Below, one piece after another: positions 11,885 to 21,929 of a stretch of 64,000 bases of DNA; positions within the stretch are counted from its first letter, which is position 1; the number at the start of each line of letters is the position of its first letter. The notes below the pieces were generated by a model that worked only from the letters and a program-made list of their open reading frames with translations, made no database searches and was not told the DNA's origin. The position numbers and the translations under genes were made by a program. This DNA comes from Aschersonia sp. MBC 622 (Eukaryota; Ascomycota; Sordariomycetes; Hypocreales; Clavicipitaceae): contig JARJPL010000369.1 in assembly GCA_030782805.1 (NCBI GenBank), positions 62,001 through 126,000 on the forward strand, read 5' to 3'.

Positions 11885-13500
11885 AGCGAGATGGCCAAAA
11901 GATTTGAGTCGAGTTATAAAGAGAAGAGGTAAAGACAACTAGTACTTGGCGTAGGGAATGCTGTCTATTGTGTCTGCTTCTTTGTCCGCAGGGTGCGGTT
12001 GGACTTTATATCTTGTTTTTCATTCCTTGCTCAAATGAACTGACTGTATTCAAGACACATACTACGTCCTATCAATGTTAGAAAGACTGCTCAGTGACAG
12101 TTGACCGGATCTTGATCGGCAAACTGTCTTGGAATCCGACTATGCAAGTTATACTTTGTTAGCTGACTTTGTGGGAGAGCCGATAACCGCGTCTAACCCC
12201 TCTGGGGTCAACGACTCTTTCTGATACACAGTGGGCCAGAAGCAGGTTTATCATCGCCTTCTCCCATTGATCAACCAAGTCAGTCACAAGAACGACTCAT
12301 GTAGTCAGCTCTGAATACGATGTCTACCTCAAGCGGCAGTGTTCTAGAAACAAGCCAAAGGTCCCAGCCTGGCGGTTACACCCCCCTTGCCACCAGAATA
12401 TATTAGCAGCGCTAAAGACGCGCATTATAGAGAACGCTTACGTCGCCAGCAGGCAGCCGCGCTGTTATAAAACCGCTGCGGGTCCTTGTACATGACTTGC
12501 GTACAGAGGTCGCAGGCCGAAGTTCTGCATCCTTGCAGAGCCACAAAAGAACGCTAGTGAACCAGGGCTGAGAGCGATCATGGCTTGCGCCTTGCGTGAG
12601 AGCCTGATATTTTGATTGGTGCGCTTGACGGTGGCTGCAAGGCCCGCGCCGACGATCGAGGATTTACAGGAACGAGGTATCAGAAGAGTCTTGTTTTTTT
12701 GACCCACTGCAATCCAGTCAAGAGGGCGTGGTACGAGACGACGGATTGTATTAATCTATATTACGAGCACGACACTAGAACTTCCCTAGAACCAGCTGTT
12801 ACGCAATGAACCCAGGGCGGTTGTAAATGATGAAGTGAAGGAAGGCGCACTGCTGATTAACCTCGACCGATTGTCACAAACCCATTTCCCTGAGTTAATG
12901 CCGCCAGGAGACTCCTGGCACCCAGAGTACCTTGATTTGTATAATGCACTAAATGCATTACTCCGCAACATGCTAGGGCCCTTGTTGATGATTGATGTGA
13001 TGTGGTGGGGCGAAGTACTTGCTGTAGTGAAGAGAGTGCGAAATACGATCGACGAAGATAGCTCGTACGCTGGTTCAAGGGTTCGGCAAGTGGGCGACAA
13101 AACACATGGCCGGTTCCCCCCCAGCACACTCTGCTAGTTATCGACAGAGACCGCGCAGACCGCGCAAAGAGCGCGCAGAATATACGCCGTACCCTTAGTC
13201 AGAACATCACGCGTGGGCTCCAAGTTCAGCCACGCGTATTTTCTTCTTCAGAAAGATGCGAAAAAAAGACAGCACTGGTAGGGTTAGCCGTTGAAATCTG
13301 CGTGAGTAGTCAGGTGATGGTGGTCTGCTTGTGAAAAGCGAAAATCGCCAATCGTCAGTGAGAAGAAAAAGGTCGTCAGTTATCCCGATTGTCAACTGCG
13401 CCTACAGGGTGGGGTGCCGAAATTGCCCGACGGTAGACAGGTTCACAACGTAATACCCCGAAAGATACTGCTCGCGCTCGGCTCTTTCGTCGCGTAAAAA
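11885..13500. other. Gene-poor intergenic region
   Basis: About 1.6 kb. The first 130 bases hold the leader and TATA box of the metalloprotease. The remaining open frames are short, start at non-ATG codons, or lack any domain. A few clustered cgcgcag motifs lie near 13152-13178. No gene or RNA is supported. Confidence 0.4.
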
Positions 13501-15236
13501 TTACAAGAGAAGAGCGAGGGCCTGGCGGGCGGAGATTCGGTCTTGAGGGCGGAACCTCAACAGCCCGCGGATGACGGGGAGCAGCTGCGTGAGTTCGGCC
13601 TCCGGCACCTTGTTTTTGAAACTCTGCTCGAAGCTTACCGTTGGCGAGTGGTGACGCAGCACTATCATTGTCAGCCAGAGAGGGCGGCAAAAAAGAAAGT
13701 TCTCAGGTTGACTTTACGTACGATGTTCAGGGGGAGGGGCGGACGTCGCGCGGATACATCGCCACGCGGGCTCCCACTCAGGCGGCAGGCCCTCAACGAA
13801 GCCAATCATTTCGGTAATGTATAACTGATCGTTGCCCATGTACATGGGGGGGCAGTTCTGAAAGATGAGTTCGTGTATCTAAAAGCGGAAATTGTCAGTC
13901 AAAACCCCGGCCGTCCTATATGTTCGTGTCCCACGCCGAGCGCGGCGAACGCAAAAGAAAGGCGTAGCGCGGCGTTCATTTACACCCATCTTTTCTTTTT
14001 TCATCTTTCGTTTCGCTCGACATGGGCTATCAAACATATCGACTACGCTTCGATCGTCGACGGTGGCGCGGGGAGGGGGGCTTACAACGCAGCCGGCGTG
14101 CCAGAGATCCGCACGGTAGTCGTACGTCTCCTCAAACAGCACCTCCGGCGCAGGACACGCGCCCCTCAGAGCGTCGCTGCTGGGCATACGATCGGTGGTG
14201 CGAAACCAGTCGTCAACACCGACGAAGCGCAGGTCTTCCTCGTCCTCATCGACCCAGCTGTGCCAGTCGGGCGTGTCGTGGAACTGGCGTGGCATGTGGG
14301 CAGTGAGCGGCGCGCCGTCCCTGCGTACGATCTCCATCTTGAGACTCTCCTCTCCGAGTGCTTCAAAGAGCGCATCGTCGTCTACGAGGTTACGAATGGT
14401 AAACACGAGGTTGGAGCCATTCAGGTCTGGCGCGTGTGCTGCAGGTTAGCTGCCGTCCGGGGGCAAATCAGGAGAGGGGCGGATGAAGAAACGGGGAGCA
14501 GATGGAGAGGGGATGCGCAATGATGATATGACTTGATCGCGATACTTACCTCCTCGAGCGATACCAGCCCCGTGAAACGTAGCTACGCCGCTCAAGATTT
14601 GCCGCGTAAGTCTAAGCACATCCTCCGGGTGGATGCGATCGCACATATCTGTAAAGTACATCATGAGATTCCAGAGAGTCGGACCGAGGAGCTCCATGAC
14701 TAGGCACAGATGCACGCCGTTGGGACCCTGTGGAAGAAGCTGTCGTAGAGGGCTGGGACCAACTCGGCGGTGTCTTTGCGGCAGCACAGGGCCTTGGTGG
14801 CGGCGACTGGCTGTCTTGACGTGCTGAGCTCGGCAATGAAGATCTTGAGGGCGACCCACCGATCGAGGCTGTGTGCATCAAGTCAGCAAACGAAGATGAA
14901 GAGAGTTGCGGCAAGAGAAAGACACAGAGAGTGAGAGGGATGGATTAAGGAAAAGGGAGCATACAATGCGTCTTTGACCAGCCAGACGGTAGATGAATCG
15001 CCCCAGCCGAGTTTGCGCGTAGCGACGTATCGATCATCCTTGAAGGTGTCGCCTGGGGATACGGGGTGGTAGCCGCCCGGCCGATAGCGGGACAGGTTTT
15101 CCCCGTACAGAGAAATGTTGCACGACGGCTTGAAGGCGTATTGCTCTTTGAAGTCGGCCTCGGAAAGCGGTGGTGCTCGTGGCGTTTGCAGCCCGCGGCG
15201 GCACGAGGACGGGCGCCGTCTTGGCATCTGTAGCAT
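13501..15236 (-). pseudogene. SRPK-like protein kinase with a one-base frameshift
   Basis: Five exons on the minus strand can be traced: 15236-14965, 14868-14550, 14426-14086, 13878-13722 and 13661-13501. Together they would encode about 416 residues of an SRPK-type Ser/Thr kinase. The glycine loop region (VATRKLGWGDSSTVWLV), the VALKIF lysine and the hinge part (LCLVMELLGPTLWNLM) are clear. The exons total 1250 nt, one short of a whole number of codons: in exon 2 the frame changes near 14728-14733, between FFH and GPNG, where one base appears missing. The catalytic loop reads ARGDLNGSN instead of the usual HGDL..N, and the DFG position reads VDDWF. It is therefore either a pseudogene or a degenerate kinase plus a sequence error. 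A related kinase with intact frame lies at 46577-48139. Confidence 0.7.
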
Positions 15237-15332
15237 AGCAAAAAGGAATAGCGTAGCAAAGCTGTGAGATCTGTCGATGGCGACGATGACTGCAATGTTT
15301 GAGTGGATAAAAAGTCGGATGGCTGAGGCTTC

Positions 15333-15353
15333 TGATGATGATGATGATGATGA
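15333..15353. repeat. (TGA)7 microsatellite
   Basis: Seven perfect TGA triplets lie about 100 bases upstream of the SRPK-like kinase start, probably in its 5' leader or promoter. Confidence 0.9.
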
Positions 15354-15428
15354 ATTTGGGAAAAAGTCAGTTTGTGTGTGGTGGCTCGGCCAGCGAGCGA
15401 CGAAATGCAAAGCCACCATCACAACACG

Positions 15429-15884
15429 TTAGCTCTGTACCCTATGTAGCGAGACAAGCAGCAACTCTAAACCACCAAAGGCTATTGCTGCCTTGTGCGC
15501 AGTCCGCAGACACGTAAAACGGTCATTGGTGTGAGGACGCACTGCCGCAGCGCCAACGAATCCAGCCTCTTTGACGGGTTTCCAGCCGTTGGCCTCACTC
15601 CAGGCCTTGGGAACCAACGACCCACGCGTTGAAGGTAACTCACGACACGACAGTGCTGTGGCGCTCACTGCTGCGTTGTTTTTTCTCCTACTCTTATGTT
15701 TTTCCACGAAGAGATTCTGCCCAGACGGCGCAGTCGGCGGTAACTGATTGACGGTCGCATCTGTCATCCTTTGGCCGTCCATCTCGTTGTTTCCAAGTGT
15801 GTTTATATACCGAGTAAACTTGGCGCCATGTTCTGGATTGAAACTCGCATCACCATCTGATTTATACTTGACGACGACGACCAT
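15429..15884 (-). CDS. Hypothetical protein, weak support
   Basis: A 151-residue open frame begins with a real ATG at 15884 (a MVVVV start). It is polar, with a basic cluster (VEKHKSRRKNN), and shows no signal peptide, membrane segment or recognised domain. It partly overlaps another minus-strand frame (15862-16152). It lies upstream of the broken kinase on the same strand and may be an exon of a larger gene or a chance ORF. No function is proposed. Confidence 0.3.
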   Translation of the reverse strand: MVVVVKYKSDGDASFNPEHGAKFTRYINTLGNNEMDGQRMTDATVNQLPPTAPSGQNLFVEKHKSRRKNNAAVSATALSCRELPSTRGSLVPKAWSEANGWKPVKEAGFVGAAAVRPHTNDRFTCLRTAHKAAIAFGGLELLLVSLHRVQS

Positions 15885-16152
15885 CTTTGTGGGTGTGTGT
15901 TTGTATGGCCACTTTCATTGCATTGCACAGACGAGCGAAGCGGTTCCGCACGCTGTCGAGCCTCTCTTGTAGCTCGGCATTTTCCTCTATCAGCCGCTGC
16001 TCCAGAGACTGCATGCTCTCGCCACTCTCTGGCCGTCTCGTGCTTTCGGCGGCTACTTCATCCTCCCATGCGTTGTTAGCGATGCTCTCCGCTAGCGCAT
16101 TGACCTCGCTGCGTCTCAAGTGTTCTCCGTCTGGTTGATTTGCCCAAGAAGA
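15862..16152 (-). CDS. Possible coiled-coil exon or short ORF
   Basis: This minus-strand frame is open from just after a TGA near 16153. It encodes a Glu-rich segment with heptad character (MQSLEQRLIEENAELQERLD and onwards). The only internal ATG that could start it is at 16014, giving about 50 residues, so it is more likely an exon joined to upstream sequence by an acceptor I could not fix. No family is recognised. The composition looks coding, but gene borders are unresolved. Confidence 0.3.
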   Translation of the reverse strand, partial: SSWANQPDGEHLRRSEVNALAESIANNAWEDEVAAESTRRPESGESMQSLEQRLIEENAELQERLDSVRNRFARLCNAMKVAIQTHTHKDGRRRQV

Positions 16153-16837
16153 TCATCGAGCCAAAAAATTGAGCACACGCTGGATGTTTGGCGAGGGTAC
16201 GTTTCCACGGCGAGGTGGCCATGAGTGCGAGCATGGTCACGCTGCTGGGCCGCAGCACTTCTATGCGTGCTCGCGCGTCGGTCCAAGGGAGGCGGGCCAA
16301 GAATGGCGGCTAGAAAAGAACGCTGAAAATCAATATTCGTGAAAGCATGCTGTTGGTCCCGTCAGGAAGTATAACGTACGTATCACGGGTTGGTTTGGTT
16401 GGTGTTCGTTGCTTGTTGTTGTGTTGCGAGCTCTTGCCTGCAGTAACTGATCTAAGTACAATAGTGGGTCTGACGTTGATTTGAGCCAATGGGAGGGCTG
16501 CATTTGGGGATGCAGCTGGTGGCTGCAACACATGCAGTAACTATGCCGCCTGAGCGATGCGCTACCTCTTTAGGATCACATTCACTGTCAGCGCAGAGCG
16601 AGTAACCAACCCATGATCGAAAGCCAGTCGAAGATAAATATTTACTATCGTAATAGTTAACGCTACTGTTGATCGAAGTACGCCATTGGTCCCAAAAGTC
16701 TCCACTGCTTCCCACATACTCTTCGTTTTTTTGAGCTGGCTTTTTTCACAATACAGGCAAATCAGGCTGTAGGCCACTTGCATCCGCGTTGGTCATCAAC
16801 ATCATGGTGTAAAGGACGACAATACGCTCAGACGCGA

Positions 16838-17427
16838 CTATCTAGGCGTTAGCCAGTTCCAGCCTAGGCTATTGACTGTATCAATAGGCCGCGAGATACG
16901 AGTCCCATCCAACCGGCCTGTCCTCTGCTTTCCAAATGGCCACGACACTGCTCGAGCTGTCCCGCGCCGTCTGAAGAGTTGAAATATGCCTAAGCCGAGC
17001 AACCCGCAGAACGCCACCCCGCCCACTACGCCTTGGAAGAGCTTGCTATCAGCTGAAGAACCGGTAGAGTTGCCTGGCAAAATGACGCTCGGCAGCCCCG
17101 TCACAGATGCCTGGATTTGGCCAGACGAAGACGTTTGGCTAGCCACATCCGTCAGGAGCAGCCAGTCTATCAGCAGCAAGTTACTTTATTAGCAGTCAGT
17201 CAAACCAGCAGCTAGTTGACTGGCGGCTGATGATTAACTGCTACTGATTAACTGCTGTGTCAGTTGACTGGCTGTTGATTGATTAGCTGTTAGGTAACTG
17301 GCTGTCGATTGACTGGCTGATGGTTGACTGGTTGACGATTAGCTGGCGATAATTGACTGGCTTTTGACTGGATAGTCATCGGGTTGAAGCCGTCACTGGA
17401 GAGCGTAATTGTGCTTGCTGAGGACAT
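16838..17427 (-). CDS. Possible single-pass membrane protein, borders unresolved
   Basis: The frame ending at 16838 encodes a Ser/Thr/Gly-rich segment, one clear membrane helix (GVVGGVAFCGLLGLGIFQLF) and a basic FRRR stop-transfer followed by a short cytoplasmic tail. This is the layout of Wsc/Mid2-like or SKG6-type surface proteins. It has no ATG of its own. A possible first exon begins at an ATG at 17427 (MSSASTITLSSDGF) but runs into a degenerate repeat that carries stop codons, so the joining intron is unclear or the gene is decayed. Treat as a candidate only. Confidence 0.3.
17195..17365. repeat. Degenerate GTTGACTGGCTG minisatellite
   Basis: About 170 bases consist of imperfect 10-20 bp units around gttgactggctg / gattaactgct. 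Similar motifs recur in inverted orientation at about 25040-25165. Copies are too diverged for a clean period to be set by eye. Confidence 0.6.
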
Positions 17428-17661
17428 ATGGCTACTTTTTCGATGGAAATGTAGCCATAGCCCGTCTGCCCGCACTCAAATAGCAGCATCAACACGATCA
17501 ATCACAATCACTTTGTATAGGAATCTAGAAATAACCGATAGTGGGCTTTCAATTTGATTAGGCCTTCATAATACGGATGTCTTGCCAAGTGCGTATCTCT
17601 CGGATCCCTAGTCGCCTTGCGACAATCATGTCAAAGCTCCAGCTAGCTAGCCGATATATAC

Positions 17662-19775
17662 TTAGAGAGTTCCAGCTCTGCACTGATCCATCGTATCCTT
17701 GCCTACCTTGGCGCAAAACTCAAACACATCTTGACCTTCTTGAGATTTGCCGTGGGTTCTGACACACTCTACAGTCTTTTGGTTCGCAAGCTTCTTGCAT
17801 TTCGCAAAGCCGGCTGGATCATTGACCTTGAGCGCCAAGGTCACGTCTGCCTTGTACTTGGTGATAAAATTGGTGCCAAGAGATGTCATGACTTTCGCGG
17901 CCTCTGGAGCAGCCTTTTCCGGGTCTTGACCAGCCGATTTGACCTAGTACCGGAGGGATTAGCACAAGGCGCAATCGTGATATGTGGTGCACAAGGTTGT
18001 TAGCATACCCATTTCTTGCCTTCACCGATCATCTGGAGGGCGTCCCTCGTGATTTCACTCTTCTTGGTGTCGTCGATTTCCTTGGCTGTAGGAAAAAAAA
18101 ATCAGCATTTGATGGCCCCAATCATGAAGTTGGAGTGGGAGACTTACAAGCGACTAGGATATTCTTCTGCTCTTCAATCTTGACCATAAGGGACAGAATC
18201 TCAATAGACTGAAATCATGTGTTAGTACGAGTATACAGGTACAGTACGGAATAAAACGTACATAGAGAGACACGAAGTCGTAATCAGGAACCTCCACGTC
18301 GTCTAGGTCACTGAAGCCTGGGACCACGTCGTACTCATCCAGAAGGGGACTAATAAAGCGGTTAATAGGTCTTTTAGCCATCAGTAGTAAATCCAGCCAT
18401 GTCTTACCCGTATGCAAAGTTTTGCTTGCAGACATAGTCCTCAAACTTGTCAGCCCACGTCTTAACCTGGCTGAGTACTGATTCTGCAGATCCAAAGGAA
18501 ATGTCCTTGGGGGACTTTTCCTTGTTCATAATGGCACCCAGCTCGCCCTGGTAGAAGAGTGAAACTTCGACAGTAGTGTGCTTGTTAACCTCTTCCATGC
18601 CCTTTTTGACGTCGAGGGTCAAGTCACCCTTGACACCCCAGAAGCTCAATGCCGTCTTGGCACTAAATGGAAAAAAAAAATCTTAGTATTGTTTGTCAGT
18701 TGCAATGCGGCAAAACTTACTTTGCCTTGAGGTCCGTTGACTTGGTGTCATCCGTGGCAGTAAACGTGACGCGAGCAACCATCCTGCCACCAGTCTTGAA
18801 GCCTAATCGTTTTTATTATGGTTAACGAACAAGTCAGGAGATGGCAATGACATCCGGAGAGCATACCATGAATCCAGCGGTCACCAAAGTCTTTGGCAAA
18901 TCTTCCAGGCTTGTATCTCGCCGTGTTAAACTGGAATCCGCCAGGTTCAGTGTTCTGTCTGTCAACATTGATAACGGCGATATATGTCAAGCTGTTCTTG
19001 TTGAACTACACATAGATATTAGTCTTAGTGCATGCAAGTTGAAAAATCTCACGTTCAGTATACTCACCTTGGCCTGGTCCAGGTAGTTACCAGAGACAGA
19101 AGCACTCTGACCCCAGCCTGAGATGGTGGCGCCACCGCCAATACCGAGAGTCTTCAGGTAGGTTCTGCAATGCAACACATGTTAGTCCTAGTTCTACGAA
19201 GCTCGATGTAGCGGTCACATACTTGTAGTCTTCGATAAACTTGGTCTCCTTGTGCACCGTGCCTGGGCAGCTTGGGTCTTCGGCGCGAGACTGCAGGCTA
19301 TTCGACGCAAGCAACTTTTTCTTTTCCTCTTTCTTCCTCCTCTTCTCTTCTTTCAACTTTTTCAACTCTTCAGCGATACGGGCCTCGACCTCTTCGGGCT
19401 TGGGGGCCTCAAAGTACTCCGCCGCATCGACACCCGCAAAGTCGTCCAAGCCGGTGGTGGGAGGCACAAAGTCGAAACCAATCTCGTTTTGAGTGTTCTC
19501 CGGTGCATCTGAATCAGCTCTCTTCTTGGTCTTGGGCCAGATGACGGCGTCAACAATTCTGCCCTTTTCCAGGAAAGTGTTGTAGCTGGTTCCGAGTTAG
19601 CATTTTCGCAGCTTGGGCGAGGAAAGGTTTCAAGAGCCGCTTACCCTTGCCCTTTGGTCAAAAGGCCATAAGCTTCGTTCGTATTCTGGTTGCCCAGAGG
19701 CTCGTCGGCCGGTGCAGCTGCTGCCATGTGAAGCAGAGCAGGCCCGAGGGCAAGAGACAAATGAGTGAGCTGCAT
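17662..19775 (-). CDS. Secreted MACPF-like (perforin-type) protein
   Basis: Ten exons on the minus strand: 19775-19645, 19585-19223, 19164-19068, 19005-18867, 18802-18721, 18662-18408, 18349-18262, 18208-18148, 18085-18009 and 17943-17662. All have GT..AG borders and keep frame, giving 524 residues. The start at 19775 adds a signal peptide (MQLTHLSLALGPALLHMAAA); a second in-frame ATG at 19727 would remove it. A Lys/Glu-rich coiled stretch lies near residues 110-132. At about 237-249 the motif FGDRWIHGFKTGG fits the MACPF signature (aromatic-G-x-x-aromatic, six residues, GG). A mixed sheet/helix region follows, and the C-terminus has several cysteines. MACPF proteins form membrane pores; activity here is inferred only from the motif. 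A TATA box (TATAAA, 19880-19886) lies about 105 bases upstream. The frame is intact. Distant membership means another beta-rich toxin-like family is possible. Confidence 0.7.
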
Positions 19776-19879
19776 TGTGCAGTTCTATAGTAGTATGGAG
19801 CTGAAGAGATGGAAGCAGGTAAGTAATGAGTGATGCTGTTTTTGATGACTGAGGAAACAAAGCGTGGTGGGAGGCGAGG

Positions 19880-19886
19880 CTTTATA
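19880..19886 (-). promoter_or_regulatory. TATA box of the MACPF-like gene
   Basis: CTATAAAG on the minus strand, about 105 bases upstream of the ATG at 19775. It supports that start, which carries the signal peptide, over the downstream ATG at 19727. Confidence 0.55.
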
Positions 19887-21929
19887 GGAAAGGCAGTCAA
19901 GAATGAAGTCAATCTAAAGACTACATCACCAAGTAGTCTACTTTTCTTTGAAACAGCAGGAAAAACCAATACATTGGAGCATCACTCGGAACGGAAGCGT
20001 CGGGCAGCCAGAATAATCATACGGATAGTGTCTATTGTGACAAGTTGAGCATGAGCTTCTAAATCAGTCCCCAAGTATAATCTCCATGCTAGCTAGGGTT
20101 GGTGGCTCAAGGGTTCCGCCTATTGCCCTGTCTAGCTGGGTATTACGAGTCATCTACAAGAAAGTAGGATAATGGCTAGAGCTGCTGGGTATTTTTGAAT
20201 AGTTGCCATCTGCCGAGCGGGTGTTCCATCCGATCTTGTTCGTGGACATTGAGTTGCGGCTATCACGGTTGTAACGCATGGCATCATGTTCCTCACCTGA
20301 CTGTACACGCATGACTCGTCAAGGTATATAGAGTGGGAAATCATACCGGTATAATTCCCACGATAAACTCGGAGAAAAGGTACTAAAGTCCAGCATTCTC
20401 CAAATTTAAGGTTCAATTTGACACCAGGGCGTACGTAAGTCGCTTATAGGGCAACAATTTAGTCTTGGAAACAGCAATTAACCCGGATCGTCTGGTTTCA
20501 TTAGCGAGTGTTCCCTGTCCATAATTTGCTACCAAAATGGCAATTACACCAAGGTTCCCGGATCAGCCCGTTTTGTTGCATTATCGCCCCAACACTGCAG
20601 GTGCCCAAAACCATAAATACCAAGTACATTTGTCTCTAGGTTACCGAGAAAACATATTTTCCATTGCCATGCGGCCGGCCGTCCAAAGACCAGTCATCAA
20701 GGTACTTGAGCACAGCATCACGCCAAGACTCAAGGTCCAAACCTTGAGGGCCCGAAGTTCGTAGCCAGGTACGCACGGTACGCACCCGCTTATAGCATAA
20801 CTCCGAGGCGACGGGTGGAGCCGACGGCAGAAGCTGTTTCAAAACGTCTCCTCGTAACTCGTATCCGGCTTCAGTAGAACTAATTTAAATAGTACTATCT
20901 ATACGATGAAAACACCCTAAAGAATTACTGAGGGATTATTCGGGGCAATTTGAAAGGACGGTTGATGGTGGTTTTAAGGTAAAATACTATATAAAGAAGC
21001 TATACAAAGCGCACTGCGGAGGACTAAAAATATATATTCGCTACAGAGACCTCTTTCTTGTATATATCCGTTTTTTGTTATATGCTTTCCCGCTGTTTTG
21101 TACCTTTTTTTAACTCATTATGAGACGGTTTGCCCATGTACTGCCGTAGAGCCCTAGCCTGCCAAGCAAGGCTGTGCGCATGAGGACAAGTATCATGGGG
21201 GGGGGGGGGGGTTACATTCTCCGGCAGAGCCGAGGACACTTGCGAGCCTCATCGGCGAACTGGTTCATTCGATTGTTGTGTTTTTGCGAGCAGGGCTGTG
21301 TATATCCACATTATGTATGTACATAATACATGATGCATGATTCGTCGCATATCACTACCATGACTGACTATAGGGCTGTGCACCCCGCAATAGGCACATC
21401 ATCCCAACAATTGCCCTATTTAGGAAGGTGAGTTCTCTCCCGAAGCAATATCCGGCAATATGAAAGCTTCTCGGGCAGCCGGTCCGGCCCCGCAGCGGAC
21501 GGGGCCGCAGACCCAGCTCAAGGTGGGGCCAGAATATTTGACAAAATTAATGCTAGTCAGGGGTATAGCTCAAGTAATGTCAAGCCGCGGTCGGCTCTGC
21601 TCTTCCGTCTGAATTTATATGGCGCAACCATACATAGTAAGACAGATGGCGGTAGGCGACGAGGTCTACCCCTCTACTATACACGCAAAATCAAAGATGT
21701 CGTTGATTAATTTGAACAATCGTATAGTAAGAGTCATTCCTCCCAAGTCCAAATATAACCCGTGCCTCCGCCGCCTTGACTGCCGGCGCCGACGAGGACC
21801 CCGACAAGGTGCTAGGTCCGGGTTGGTGGCGGTGACGTCTGCACAACTCATCAACGCATGATTATAACCCGACCAGATCAAATTTGATCAAGCCGCAAAG
21901 TCTCTTTGCTACATATCGCCTGCACCGGC
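19887..21929. other. Gene-poor, AT-rich intergenic region
   Basis: About 2 kb without a supported gene. It includes AT-rich stretches (20880-21110), a run of 15 G at 21197-21211 and short palindromic sequence around 21310-21345. The open frames are short and without domains. It may be decayed repeat DNA, but no transposon protein or terminal repeat is recognised. Confidence 0.4.

Noticed and set aside
13141..13180. Clustered cgcgcag motifs
   Set aside because: Too short and irregular for a defined repeat array; no CRISPR-like spacing.
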